Source of the DNA: an uncultured Collinsella sp.
GTDB taxonomy: Bacteria > Actinomycetota > Coriobacteriia > Coriobacteriales > Coriobacteriaceae
Length of the DNA: 64,000 bases
Direction of reading: 5' to 3'
NCBI GenBank assembly: GCA_900541035.1
Contig: UQIN01000006.1
Location: 36,845-100,844, forward strand
The notes beneath the pieces were generated by a model. That model worked only from the letters and a program-made list of their open reading frames with translations, had not been told where the DNA came from and made no database searches. A program made the translations under genes and the position numbers. How positions within the stretch are numbered: the first letter of the stretch is position 1; each line of letters starts with the position of its first letter. Shown piece after piece: positions 50,850-60,449 of the stretch.

Positions 50850-53294
50850 CTAGAACAGACTGCTCGAGCGGGACAGGTAAACCCGCTTGATCGTCGAAAC
50901 AACAACAAGATACAACACGCTCAGCAGTGCAACGATGCCCAGATACCACATGGGCAGCGTGACAAGGCCGAGCAGTTGCGCGGCAGGACTCAGCGCGAGA
51001 AGGGCCGAGGCGATAAGCATGGTGGCGACCATTATCACGAGCGGACGACACGGCCGGTCCCCGTCGCGAACGTTCCGCGCTCGCAAGACGAGGAGCACGA
51101 GCGATTCGGTCCAAGCGCACTCCAGTAACCATCCGGTCTGGAAGGTCGCGATAAAGGCCGCCTGGCCCGCAGCACTCAACGTGACAAAGGACCCACCGCA
51201 CACCGCGGGGCAAACGCCCAGGAGTAAAATGGCAAACGTGATGATGTCAAACGCCGAACTCGCGAAGCCAAAGTGAAGCATAAAGCTGCCGAGGCCCTTG
51301 CCCGACCATGCCTTGGGACGGGCGATCTCCGCATCGTCGACGTTATCCCACGAGAGCGCCAGGCAGGTGGCGTCATAGCACAGGTTGAGCAAAAGCAGCT
51401 GAGCGGCGGTTGCCGGCAAAAACGGCAGGAAGATACTCGAGGCGGCAACCGAGCAGATATTGCCAAAGTTGGAACTCGACGCGATGCGAATGTACTTGGA
51501 AGCGTTGGCGAACGAAGTCCTGCCTTCGCTGACGCCCTCGGCGACCACGCCCAGGTCGCGCTCGAGCAGTACCAGATCGGCAACCTTTTTGGATTCCGCT
51601 GCCGCCGAGTCCACAACGATGCCGACATCTGCCGACGTAAGCGCCGGCACATCGTTCACACCATCGCCGATATAGCCGACCGTATGGCCAGAGAGTCGAA
51701 TGAGACTGACAACATGAGCCTTTTGCGCGGGCGTGAGCTCGGCAAACACACGAGTACGCCCCACGCGAACAAGCGCCTCGGACTCCTCCATGGCATCGAG
51801 CATGCTGCCGGTGATAACGCTATCGGCAGGAATGCCCAGGCGCGAACAGGTTGACCGGGCAACCGAAGCCGAGTCGCCGGTAAGCACGCGCACCTCAACG
51901 GAAAGGTCGGACAGCGCGCGCACGGCGGCGCGAGCGCTTGCCTTGGGCCGATCGAAAAAGCCCAAAAAGCCGCAGAGCACCAGGTCACCCCAGTCCGAAG
52001 ACGTTGTGCTGTAGGCAACGGCGAGGACCTTGATGCCGTCGGCACGCATGTCCTCGGCAACCTCATAGGCGCTCTGGCGGCCCGCGGCGTCCATGGGGAC
52101 GAGTTCCCCTTTAAAGTTGGCCCAGGCACAACGAGCGCAAACACTCTCGACCTCGCCCTTTACGATGGTCAAGTGATTGCCAGGGCGAGTCTGCAGCCCC
52201 AGGCAACCAAGCGCCCCAGGCATGGCATCGAGCTTAACACCCGAAGCCTTGGTGACGTGGTCGAAAGGATCAGATGCGTGCAGGGTAAATGCGCCTGCGA
52301 GGTCTTTGGCGGCGAGACGCAACTCGGGCGCGGCGCACGCGTCGGCAATGGCCCGGTTGAGCTGGTTGGCGGCCGCCCCCTGGCTCGTACTCTCCAAATA
52401 CGCCAGGTTGAGCGTTTGCTCGCTTTCGTTGCCCAGGATATCGGTATAGTACTCGAGCACCGCGGCGTCCTCGGTGAGCGTGCCCGTCTTGTCCACGCAC
52501 ACCACGTCCATGGAGCCCAGTGATTCCATGGCGTCAACGTTTTTAACAATGACCTGTTTGTTCTTAAGGCGATGCGCGCTGCCCGAAAGGCACACGCTTG
52601 TGACGACTGGCAGCATCTCGGGGACCAGGCCAACGGCCGTGCCCAGGGCAAACAGCAGGGCCTGCGGCCAGTCGCCCAGCACAAAACCTCGAATCATAAT
52701 GACAAACGGCAGCACGATGAGCATGCACCTCACCAGGGCGGCACAGATGCTCCTGGCACCAGCGCCAAACTGCGTGCCTAGCCGAGCGCGCCGCGGCGAT
52801 GTGGGCGGCTCCTCGGCAACGCGAGCGTGAACGGTTGCCGAAGCCTTTCCGTCAATGATGGTCGTTCCAGCACGGACGGCCTCCCCTTCTCGCTTGACGG
52901 TCTGACCGCTCTCGCCCGTAAGCGACGATTCGGAGACAAGGATGTGGTCGCCCTTGGCAAGGACCGCATCGACCGGGCAGAGCATACCGGCATACAGGCG
53001 AATCACATCGCTAGGCACGAGCTGGTCGGAATCGACTTGAATCCAGCAAGCGTCGACACGTTTCCAAACGGCCGCATGGTTCGCCTTAAACATGTGCCGG
53101 TCGAAGCTGCGCTTGGCTTCGTTTTCGTAGAACAGGCGCACCAGGCCGCCGACCAGCCACATCAAAAACAGCACGGCAGGTGCGAACACTCCTGTCTGGC
53201 CTTGCGCCTGCGGTACGACGTCGACCAAAAAGGCCAAGCCGGCAAGTGCAAGCAGCAGCGACGAAAACGGATTAAAGAACGATTTTTTAATCAT
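50850..53294 (-). CDS. MgtA-like P-type ATPase with shortened N-terminus
   Basis: The 814-residue ATPase has DKTGTLT, LTGESGQTVK and GDGVNDVPAL. Membrane segments and the late CLALSWDNVDDAEIARPKAW match MgtA. It lacks about 90 N-terminal residues present in the neighbouring mgtA product, beginning directly at FFNPFSSLLLALAGLAFLVD. The substrate is probably a divalent cation, but some conserved segments are diverged, so Mg2+ is not certain. The winged-helix gene follows closely. AAAGAGG precedes the ATG. Confidence 0.87.
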   Translation of the reverse strand: MIKKSFFNPFSSLLLALAGLAFLVDVVPQAQGQTGVFAPAVLFLMWLVGGLVRLFYENEAKRSFDRHMFKANHAAVWKRVDACWIQVDSDQLVPSDVIRLYAGMLCPVDAVLAKGDHILVSESSLTGESGQTVKREGEAVRAGTTIIDGKASATVHARVAEEPPTSPRRARLGTQFGAGARSICAALVRCMLIVLPFVIMIRGFVLGDWPQALLFALGTAVGLVPEMLPVVTSVCLSGSAHRLKNKQVIVKNVDAMESLGSMDVVCVDKTGTLTEDAAVLEYYTDILGNESEQTLNLAYLESTSQGAAANQLNRAIADACAAPELRLAAKDLAGAFTLHASDPFDHVTKASGVKLDAMPGALGCLGLQTRPGNHLTIVKGEVESVCARCAWANFKGELVPMDAAGRQSAYEVAEDMRADGIKVLAVAYSTTSSDWGDLVLCGFLGFFDRPKASARAAVRALSDLSVEVRVLTGDSASVARSTCSRLGIPADSVITGSMLDAMEESEALVRVGRTRVFAELTPAQKAHVVSLIRLSGHTVGYIGDGVNDVPALTSADVGIVVDSAAAESKKVADLVLLERDLGVVAEGVSEGRTSFANASKYIRIASSSNFGNICSVAASSIFLPFLPATAAQLLLLNLCYDATCLALSWDNVDDAEIARPKAWSGKGLGSFMLHFGFASSAFDIITFAILLLGVCPAVCGGSFVTLSAAGQAAFIATFQTGWLLECAWTESLVLLVLRARNVRDGDRPCRPLVIMVATMLIASALLALSPAAQLLGLVTLPMWYLGIVALLSVLYLVVVSTIKRVYLSRSSSLF

Positions 53295-53438
53295 CGAAGC
53301 CTCTTTCTAGCATGGCTTCGATTGTATCCGAGGCGTATACCAGCATCCCCGCCCCAGACCTTGCGACTTCCTTGCTTTTACGCGTGACAAAGTTTTGCTA
53401 TTGCTCACTTGCGCCGCACTTGGGATGCAGGGTAAACA

Positions 53439-53594
53439 GTGAAGGAGCTGCAGAGCAGGCCTACGCTCCAGTTGCCGCTCAAAAACGCCGTGACCACGTC
53501 GCAGATATCCTTGCTCGCGCTCATCTTGGTTGGGGACATCGGCCTTCTGCTCATTGCGGTGAGTATCTTGCTCTATGCTCTTATCCAACGCTAG
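53439..53594 (+). CDS. 51-residue single-span membrane protein
   Basis: This short frame opens at GTG 53439 after CAGGGT and ends at TAG. The N-terminus is polar (KELQSRPTLQLPLKNAVTTS) and is followed by one helix (LLALILVGDIGLLLIAVSIL). It lies between the divergent P-type ATPase start and a plus-strand membrane-protein gene. It could be a pump-associated mini-protein or a KdpF-like peptide. The start codon and weak ribosome site make it less certain. Confidence 0.5.
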   Translation: MKELQSRPTLQLPLKNAVTTSQISLLALILVGDIGLLLIAVSILLYALIQR

Positions 53595-53650
53595 CCCAGA
53601 CTGACGCGCCCCGCGCGCCGCAACGACCGCCACGACACCAAGGACCGGCA

Positions 53651-54784
53651 ATGGCTACACTTTCCGAACAAGAACGCAAGCGCATCCGGCGATACTGCAT
53701 CTACCCCAAGATTGCCGGTGCGGCGCTTGCCATGGCATTCGTGCTGCCATTTTTGATCATTCCCTTCGAAATGATTGACGACATCGTCTTTCATCACGAA
53801 GGCTTCCAAGAGACGGGTATGATGACCGCCCTGGTGCTCACCGCCATCGAGCTCGTCATATTCTGCTACTGCACGCTCGCGCCACGCTTTGGTATGCGCG
53901 GCAAGCAGTGGAAGAAAATGCAGCGCCGACTCGTCGTCGAGCAGACCGAGAAAGACCGCTCGGCACAAATCGCAGGCGTTGTCGGTACGCAGGCCGCCGC
54001 GCGCTTACTCAAGAACAGCGACAACGAGACCGCACGCAATCTGGGCAGCGCGGCAGAAGTCGCCGCTGCCGTAGGCGCCGTTGCCACCGCAGCAGACGTG
54101 CTTACCGAGAGCTTCGCTAACGCAAAGGCCATGGCGGAGGCCTGCGGCTTGCCTATCCCCCGTGCAAAAAAGTGGATCATCGCGCTTGTGGCGCTACCCC
54201 TCGCAATCGTATGCGGTGCCTATATCCCGCAGCTGGCGCAGGGAAACACCGAGATGCAGGAGAACGCCGCGGCCGCGGCCGAGCAGATCGCCATCGCCCG
54301 CAAGACGTTAGAGCCCGCATGCGAGTACGTGTCTGCCGATGACCCTTACGAGCGATATCAAGATTACGGCTATCACGTCCGCGGCTACTTGCACGACGGC
54401 GACTCCGATACCCAGAAGACCTATACGTACCTGGATTTCGACAACAAGGGAACGCTCAAGGAAGTGAGTTACGTAGCAGAAATCGACCCCGATGCGAGCC
54501 TTGAGGACAACCTCGCCCGCATCGAGCTCGACTTTGACGAGCTTTCCTCTGTCGTCCAAACCGCAGACGTCAAGACCGTGAGCCCCGAGCTCCTAGCACC
54601 GCAAAAGCTCCCCGAAGAGTTTAGGCAGGCTTTCTTGAACGGTTCGCTCTACGAGAGAATCTCCATCAGGACGAGCGACGACCCCGTCAAAGCGTATTAC
54701 TCGTTTGACACGGATCCCGAGGACGAGTTTGACGAGTACACCCATCCAAGCATCCGTATCACGTTGATGGGTAAAACGAGCTAG
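53651..54784 (+). CDS. Membrane protein with extracellular domain, unknown
   Basis: The 377-residue protein has hydrophobic segments near residues 20-45 and 55-80, a long Ala-rich helix (ATAADVLTESFANAKAMAEA) and another helix (WIIALVALPLAIVCGAYIP). A final acidic domain of about 170 residues follows (YERYQDYGYHVRGYLHDGDS). I do not recognise a family. ATG at 53651 after AAGGACC. It is convergent with the large ABC gene, with a family C repeat between them. Confidence 0.7.
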   Translation: MATLSEQERKRIRRYCIYPKIAGAALAMAFVLPFLIIPFEMIDDIVFHHEGFQETGMMTALVLTAIELVIFCYCTLAPRFGMRGKQWKKMQRRLVVEQTEKDRSAQIAGVVGTQAAARLLKNSDNETARNLGSAAEVAAAVGAVATAADVLTESFANAKAMAEACGLPIPRAKKWIIALVALPLAIVCGAYIPQLAQGNTEMQENAAAAAEQIAIARKTLEPACEYVSADDPYERYQDYGYHVRGYLHDGDSDTQKTYTYLDFDNKGTLKEVSYVAEIDPDASLEDNLARIELDFDELSSVVQTADVKTVSPELLAPQKLPEEFRQAFLNGSLYERISIRTSDDPVKAYYSFDTDPEDEFDEYTHPSIRITLMGKTS

Positions 54785-54813
54785 GCGCAGGAGGGGGGCT
54801 GCCCCTTCCCCCA

Positions 54814-54842
54814 TGTGGCAAAGGGACAGCCCCTTTGTCACA
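54814..54842. repeat. 29-bp palindromic repeat, family C copy 4
   Basis: TGTGGCAAAGGG and CCCCTTTGTCACA form the unit. The TAA stop of the ABC gene (complement of 54843-54845) abuts it. It lies between two convergent genes. Confidence 0.8.
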
Positions 54843-57800
54843 TTATTCCGAGCGCAGAGCCTCTACGGGGTCTTTCTTAGACGCGCTGCGGGCCGGCAGC
54901 AAGCCAGCGACGACCGTCAGCACCACCGAGATCGCGATGAGCGCCAGCGCGTCCTGAACGGGCAGGCTCATCAGGTTGGGAACCTGCTTGGTCGCAAGCG
55001 CCCAGGCATTGACCGGGAGGCTCACGAGCACCACGACGGCGATGGCAAAAACGCCGGCGATAAGGCCCTCGATAAACGTCTCGGCGTTAAACACGTTGGC
55101 CACGTTGCGCTTCGATGCGCCAATCGCGCGCAGAATGCCAATCTCCTTTTTGCGCTCCAGCACGCTGATGTACGTGATGATGCCGATCATGATCGAGCTC
55201 ACCACCAGGCTGATGCTCACAAACGCGATAAGCACCAAACTGATGGTGTTCACAATATCGGTCACCGAGCCCATGATGATGCCCATATAGTCGGTGTACG
55301 AGATTGCCTGCTCGTCGTGTCCGGCGGCTTTGACCTGCTTGTTGTACGCATCGATATGGTCGAGCACGCGTTCCTTGGCCTCAAAGTCGCGCGGGAAAAT
55401 CTTGACGGAAATGGGGTCGGCCTCGTCCGCATAGCCCAGCGTGGTCAGATTGTTGTCGTAGGTGAGCTTCGACGCCTTTGCATAGCTCATCATGAGCGAG
55501 CTCAGATCCTCGGCGTCCATGTTGAAGTGGATGGCACGGGCAAACGCGCTCGCATCCACGTGCATGGCGCTCGCCAGGCTGGCAAAGGTCGACGACATCT
55601 GCGTCGCCATCTGATCCATAAGCCCCGCCGCTCCCGCTTTGAGCTGGGAAGACACCGTCGCTGCGATTCTGTTGCTGAGCGATTGCATCACCTGGTCCAT
55701 AGCCTGCTGCAAATAGGGCGCGAGCTGTTTTTGTACGTAGTCGGTCATAGCCTGCTGCAGTCGCTCCGCCAGTGCGTCTCCGCCCAGCGCTTTGAGCTGC
55801 GCCAAGCATTGCTGCGCCGCAGCATCGTTCTCAAGATACGCCGAGAACGCAGCAGCGAGCTTCGATGCATCCTTAAGGTCCTCGGGCGTCAGCGCCTTAA
55901 ACTGATTGGACTGCATAAAGCCAACAAACAGCCGGTTGGCAAGCGTGCCCACCTGCTGCATCTGCTCGGGCGTGAGTTCCAAGCCATCAAAGACACCCGA
56001 GAAATCGGGGGTCGGTGCCTTGGCCATGATGTCGCTGAAGTCGATGTCCTTGCCCACGCCCGAAAGGTCGATATCCAAGCCCGACAAATCGATGCCCGAA
56101 AGATCCATGCCACCGGCCGTACCCGAGAGTGCAGACGTATCGAACGAGAACGCGCTCTTGAGCGCCGCCTCGTCAACGCTGAACATGCTGCCCAGGTCCA
56201 CGCCCTGCTTGGCCTCGCCTTGCAGCTCGTCGAACGTTTTGCCGGTAAAGACATCCGTCTCGGGATGAGCAAGCTGTTCCTGAACGATCTGCGAATCGGC
56301 AGCGCGCTCCATAAGTTGGCGAGTCAGCGCGTGCGTGTAGGCAATACCCGGAGACAACGCACTGGCATTGGCAGTCTCGTTGGGACGCACCACGCCCACA
56401 ATGCGCACGTCGATACCGTCGGCAACCTTGGCTGCCATAAAGTCGGTGTCGCCAGACATATCGGTCCACATACCGGTCTCTTCGTTTTTGCGATACGCAT
56501 CGGCCGGCGACAACACCTTAAACGTCGTAGACAGCGCATCGTCGTAGGTAAAGTCGGCGGCGGTCTCGGGCGTTTCGACCTCGCCATCGGCCGTCATGGC
56601 GCTGTTGACCAGGTCGTTGAGCTCATTGATATCCAGCGCGCCGATGCTATAGAGCGTATAGTCGCCCACCGTGCCACGGCTCGAAAGCACCATCACGGCC
56701 TCGTTGGCAGACGTAGGCCAATGACCGGCGACGACGTCGTACTGGCTGTCGAGCAGGCTCTGGTCGTCAATCATCTCGTTGAAGACCGAGGTCCCCATGG
56801 ACTCCATGCTCACCGTTGCCGCCGAGCTCGCGCCTCCGCTCATAGCCTCGGTCATCGCGTTGGGCACCAGGCGCACGGGCTTCTCGTCGCCCTTGCCCGC
56901 GCGATACACGACCGGCGTCACGCCGTAGCTGTACTGAATGGCGTTGACCTCTTTGTCGATGCCGTCGCCGCCATCGTCGAGCCACGCCTTAAAGCTCGTC
57001 ATATCGTTGGACTTAACGCTCGCAAACATATCCTTTACGGCCGTGACCACGGGAATCTTATCGGACTTCTTAGCCGAACTGTCCGCACCGGCGGAGGCGC
57101 TGCTCGCTCCCCCGTCATCCTCCGCGGCCTCCTGCCCACCCATCATGGACGACAGGTCGTAATCCTGCTTGGAGATGGTGAGCGGATAGCTCGAGAGCGT
57201 ATCCTCCTCGACCTTTTTGATGTAGTTGTTCACGCCGTTGGAGAGCGCCAGAATCGCCGCGATGCCGATAATACCGATCGAGCCCGCGAATGCCGTCATA
57301 GCCGTACGGCCCTTCTTGGTCATGAGGTTGCGTGCCGAAAGCCCCAGCGCCGTCACAAAGCTCATCGAGGTTTTGCGCGTGGGCTTGGCTTCGCGACGCG
57401 CAGCCCCAGCGGCGTCGAAGGGGTCGGAATCGTCGGTGATCTTTCCATCTGCGAGATTGACGATGCGCGTGGCGTACTGGTACGCCAGCTCGGGGTTGTG
57501 CGTGACCATGATGACCAGGCGGTCGCGCGCAACCTCCTTGAGCAAGTCCATGACCTGCACGGACGTCGTCGAGTCCAGGGCGCCGGTCGGCTCGTCTGCC
57601 AACACGATCTCGGGGTCGTTAATCAGGGCACGGGCAATGGCCACGCGCTGCATCTGTCCGCCCGAAAGCTGGCTCGGACGCTTGTTCACATGCTCGCCCA
57701 GACCAACTGCCTCAAGCGCCTCGCGCGCACGCTGGCGACGCTCGGCATGGCCAACGCCCGTGAGCGTGAGCGCCAGCTCCACGTTTTCCAAAATGGTCTG

Positions 57801-58091
57801 ATGCGGAATAAGGTTATAGCTCTGGAACACAAAGCCGATGCGGTTGTTGCGGTAGGCGTCCCAATCGCGGTCGCGGAAGTCCTTGGTCGAAATACCGTCG
57901 ATGAGCAGATCGCCCGAGTCAAAATGATCCAATCCGCCGATGACGTTGAGCATCGTAGTTTTGCCCGAACCCGAAGGGCCCAGAATGGCCACGAACTCGT
58001 TGTCTCGAAAGGCCAGGCTCACGTTATCGAGCGCCACCTGCGTAAACGACTGCGTGACGTACCTTTTGCAAATATCTTTGAGCTCCAGCAT
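54843..58091 (-). CDS. Giant MacB-type ABC transporter (ATPase-permease fusion)
   Basis: The 1082-residue protein starts with an ABC ATPase: Walker A GPSGSGKTT near residue 38, signature LSGGQMQR, Walker B VLADEPTGALDS. A first membrane helix lies near residue 270. Then come about 600 extracellular residues with many Asp/Gly/Ser repeats (DLSGIDLSGLDIDLSGVG) and helical stretches. Three FtsX-type helices end it (VSISLVVSSIMIGIITYISV). This is the MacB/FtsX fold; such proteins export peptides or lipids or reshape the envelope. ATG at 58089-58091 was chosen for spacing to AGAGG. The stop abuts a family C repeat. Confidence 0.88.
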   Translation of the reverse strand: MLELKDICKRYVTQSFTQVALDNVSLAFRDNEFVAILGPSGSGKTTMLNVIGGLDHFDSGDLLIDGISTKDFRDRDWDAYRNNRIGFVFQSYNLIPHQTILENVELALTLTGVGHAERRQRAREALEAVGLGEHVNKRPSQLSGGQMQRVAIARALINDPEIVLADEPTGALDSTTSVQVMDLLKEVARDRLVIMVTHNPELAYQYATRIVNLADGKITDDSDPFDAAGAARREAKPTRKTSMSFVTALGLSARNLMTKKGRTAMTAFAGSIGIIGIAAILALSNGVNNYIKKVEEDTLSSYPLTISKQDYDLSSMMGGQEAAEDDGGASSASAGADSSAKKSDKIPVVTAVKDMFASVKSNDMTSFKAWLDDGGDGIDKEVNAIQYSYGVTPVVYRAGKGDEKPVRLVPNAMTEAMSGGASSAATVSMESMGTSVFNEMIDDQSLLDSQYDVVAGHWPTSANEAVMVLSSRGTVGDYTLYSIGALDINELNDLVNSAMTADGEVETPETAADFTYDDALSTTFKVLSPADAYRKNEETGMWTDMSGDTDFMAAKVADGIDVRIVGVVRPNETANASALSPGIAYTHALTRQLMERAADSQIVQEQLAHPETDVFTGKTFDELQGEAKQGVDLGSMFSVDEAALKSAFSFDTSALSGTAGGMDLSGIDLSGLDIDLSGVGKDIDFSDIMAKAPTPDFSGVFDGLELTPEQMQQVGTLANRLFVGFMQSNQFKALTPEDLKDASKLAAAFSAYLENDAAAQQCLAQLKALGGDALAERLQQAMTDYVQKQLAPYLQQAMDQVMQSLSNRIAATVSSQLKAGAAGLMDQMATQMSSTFASLASAMHVDASAFARAIHFNMDAEDLSSLMMSYAKASKLTYDNNLTTLGYADEADPISVKIFPRDFEAKERVLDHIDAYNKQVKAAGHDEQAISYTDYMGIIMGSVTDIVNTISLVLIAFVSISLVVSSIMIGIITYISVLERKKEIGILRAIGASKRNVANVFNAETFIEGLIAGVFAIAVVVLVSLPVNAWALATKQVPNLMSLPVQDALALIAISVVLTVVAGLLPARSASKKDPVEALRSE

Positions 58092-58271
58092 GGACGGCAA
58101 CCTCTCCCGCGCGGGTACACTCGCCCGCTCTCCCCCGCCGTTCGTATTCGACGCGTTTGTCCTACTCTATTCCGTTTTTTAGTCCACACCAGTGAGAAAC
58201 GTCATGAACCGCGCCAAAACGAACGGGACGACACGCCACACAGCGCACCGTCCCGCACACAACATTGACAA

Positions 58272-58300
58272 TGTGACAAAGGGACTGTCCCTTTGTCACA
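58272..58300. repeat. 29-bp palindromic repeat, family C copy 5
   Basis: TGTGACAAAGGGA and TCCCTTTGTCACA give a near-perfect palindrome. It lies 16 bases past the TlpA-like stop, in the gap after the ABC gene start. Confidence 0.8.
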
Positions 58301-58316
58301 TTCGTGTACTCAGCCT

Positions 58317-59288
58317 TTACTGCTCGCTCTTCGCCAGCGCCTGGTCAATAAGCTTGTCGAGCGCCGCGCGCTGCTCGGCGGAGCTGATGGCGCCCACGAT
58401 GGGCTCCCCTACGATGTTGCCGTTCTGGTCAATAACGTAGGTTGTCGGGAACGAGAACAGATTTGACGTAAACTTACCGGCCTCGCTATCCGACTTGAAC
58501 CAGACGTTCTTATATGTCACGCCCTTCTTGCTCAGCACGTCCTTGGCATCTGCGATCTCGCCCTTGTTGCCATCGAGCGTAAAGGAATTGACGCCCACGA
58601 CCTGGCCGCCCTTCTCGGCAAGCTCCTGATTCAGCTTCTCAAGATCGCCCAGCTCGCCCACGCACGGCTTGCAAGTAGTGAACCAGAAGTTCATGACGGT
58701 GACCTTGTTCTTAGAGAACAGCTCGTCGCTGTTCACGTCGTTGCCATCCAGGTCCTTGCCCGTAAAGCTGGGGAACTTCGTCGCCTCGCTCGAAGCATCG
58801 GCGCCAGCCGTCATGCCAGCGGCCGAAGCGTCAACGCTCTCGCCTGCGTTCGGCGTGCTTCCACAGCCGGGAAACTTCTTTTCCAGGCTCTCGAGCTTGT
58901 CCTCGATCTCCTTGATCTGCTGCGCACCAGCCTTGAGCGTCTTAAGCTCATCCGCCGTAAACTCATCCTTAGCGCCGTCGATGGTCTTGAGCAGGAAATC
59001 GCCGTAATTGCTGCCATCCTCAATCATTGCCGAGTCTTTATTTGCTGCATTGAATACCTTTTCCCACAGCGCGTTATCACTCGAAAAGATCTCGTTCTCC
59101 TTCTGCATGAGCTTCGCATACAGCTCGGCGGCCTCGTCGGCATTGGTCGGCTTCTGCGCAGTGAGTTCTGCGATCTTAGGATCGGAGCTCGCAGATTCGC
59201 TCACATTGCCACCGGGCGCCGAACATGCCACAAGGCACAAGGCCAATACCGGCACCATAAACAGGGCCGCAATCTTAGAAAGCTTCAT
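58317..59288 (-). CDS. TlpA-like thiol-redox lipoprotein
   Basis: The 323-residue protein has a lipoprotein signal (PVLALCLVACSAPGG). A helical spacer follows (about 30-140), then a thioredoxin-fold domain with the active site FWFTTCKPCVGELGDLEKLN and the cis-Pro segment FSFPTTYVID. It should reduce or oxidise disulfides outside the membrane. ATG at 59286-59288 spaces well from GGAGGA. It is the third gene of the operon with the NapH-like ferredoxin and CXXC mini-protein, which may feed it electrons. Confidence 0.9.
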   Translation of the reverse strand: MKLSKIAALFMVPVLALCLVACSAPGGNVSESASSDPKIAELTAQKPTNADEAAELYAKLMQKENEIFSSDNALWEKVFNAANKDSAMIEDGSNYGDFLLKTIDGAKDEFTADELKTLKAGAQQIKEIEDKLESLEKKFPGCGSTPNAGESVDASAAGMTAGADASSEATKFPSFTGKDLDGNDVNSDELFSKNKVTVMNFWFTTCKPCVGELGDLEKLNQELAEKGGQVVGVNSFTLDGNKGEIADAKDVLSKKGVTYKNVWFKSDSEAGKFTSNLFSFPTTYVIDQNGNIVGEPIVGAISSAEQRAALDKLIDQALAKSEQ

Positions 59289-59317
59289 GGTCATTCCTCC
59301 GTTTTGTCGAAGCTTGT

Positions 59318-60220
59318 TTACTTTTTATCGGCGGTCAAGGGGAGCTTTTCCGCCGACACATCCAGGCCATAGCGATAGCTAATGGCATCGACGGGACAGG
59401 CCCCGATGCACTTTCCGCACCGGATACATTCGGCATGATTGGGTGCGCGGACCACATCAACGTCCATCTGACAAACCCTTGAGCACTTGCCGCACGAGAC
59501 ACATTTGCATGCGTCAACCCGAATCCCCAGTAGGGACACCCTATTCATAAGCGCATAGAATGCACCGAGTGGACAAATCCATTTGCAAAAGGGGCGGTAG
59601 AACAAAACACTCAGCACTACCACGGCAATGAGAACGGCAAGTTTCCAAGTAAAGAGCTGTCCCAACGCAGATCGAATGCCGGCATTGGCAATGGCCAGCG
59701 GAATGGCGCCCTCGAGCACACCCTGCGGACAGATGTACTTACAAAAGAACGGGTCGCCCATGCCCACGTCGTTAACCACCAAGACGGGTAGCAGCACCAC
59801 GGCAAACAGCAACACGACGTACTTGATGTACGTGAGCGGCTTGAGCTTTTTTGTCGAAAGCTTTTTGCCGGGAATCTTATGAAGCAGCTCCTGCAGCCAG
59901 CCAAACGGGCACAGAAAGCCGCATACAAAGCGTCCCAGCAGCACGCCGAGCAAAATGAGCGTACCGGTAACATAGTAAGAAAAGTTGAACTTGGATGAAC
60001 CTACCACCGACTGGAACGACCCGATGGGGCACGCACCCGATGCCGCGGGGCACGAATAGCAATTAAGTCCAGGTACGCAGACTGTTTTCCCCGCGCCCTG
60101 ATAGATGCCGCCTTTGGCAAAGTTTGACAGGTGAATATTGGTGACCAGCGTCGCCGCCGCCTGAATGAATCCGCGAAATCGGGCCAAAACATGCGACGCA
60201 GTGTTTTCTCTTTTATCCAA
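59318..60220 (-). CDS. NapH/CcoG-like membrane 4Fe-4S protein
   Basis: The 300-residue protein has membrane segments with CxxxC-type pairs (FVCGFLCPFGWLQELL; FCKYICPQGV; FCKWICPLGAFYALM). Two C-terminal ferredoxin motifs follow: CKCVSCGKCSRVCQMD and CIRCGKCIGACPVDA. This is the NapH/MauN-like family that moves electrons across the membrane. The likely start is TTG at 60220 (GGAG ten bases upstream), overlapping the mini-protein gene by eight bases. It probably passes electrons to the TlpA-like lipoprotein. Confidence 0.88.
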   Translation of the reverse strand: MDKRENTASHVLARFRGFIQAAATLVTNIHLSNFAKGGIYQGAGKTVCVPGLNCYSCPAASGACPIGSFQSVVGSSKFNFSYYVTGTLILLGVLLGRFVCGFLCPFGWLQELLHKIPGKKLSTKKLKPLTYIKYVVLLFAVVLLPVLVVNDVGMGDPFFCKYICPQGVLEGAIPLAIANAGIRSALGQLFTWKLAVLIAVVVLSVLFYRPFCKWICPLGAFYALMNRVSLLGIRVDACKCVSCGKCSRVCQMDVDVVRAPNHAECIRCGKCIGACPVDAISYRYGLDVSAEKLPLTADKK

Positions 60221-60359
60221 TTCCGATACACTCCAAGCACAGCCTAATCGCTTTGGCCAGCACGGCATCCGCCTCGCCACGCATAACACCAAAGCACACC
60301 ATGGCAATTCCGACGATCAACAAAGCGACCTGTACCACGGGTTTTACCGCTTTGAACAA
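60213..60359 (-). CDS. CXXC mini-protein, CD1871A family
   Basis: The 48-residue protein starts at TTG (60357-60359) after AAAGGAG. One membrane helix (VVQVALLIVGIAMVCFGVM) is followed by RGEADAVLAKAIRLCLECIG ending IG. The C-terminal RLCLECIGIG with its CxxC pair matches the named CD1871A family of clostridia and relatives. It overlaps the NapH-like gene by eight bases. The CXXC pair probably takes part in the thiol-redox relay of this operon. Confidence 0.8.
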   Translation of the reverse strand: MFKAVKPVVQVALLIVGIAMVCFGVMRGEADAVLAKAIRLCLECIGIG

Positions 60360-60449
60360 CCTGACCACTCCTTTCGTTACGCGACCATTGGACCATATCG
60401 GCTATAAAATCCGTGTTAAGCGCGATTTGGAATGTGCAAGGAGACTGTT

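Noticed and set aside
54813..58268. 1151-residue open frame on the plus strand
   Set aside because: It is antisense to the large ABC transporter; the translation is His/Arg-rich with no motif, while the minus frame has full ABC and FtsX motifs.
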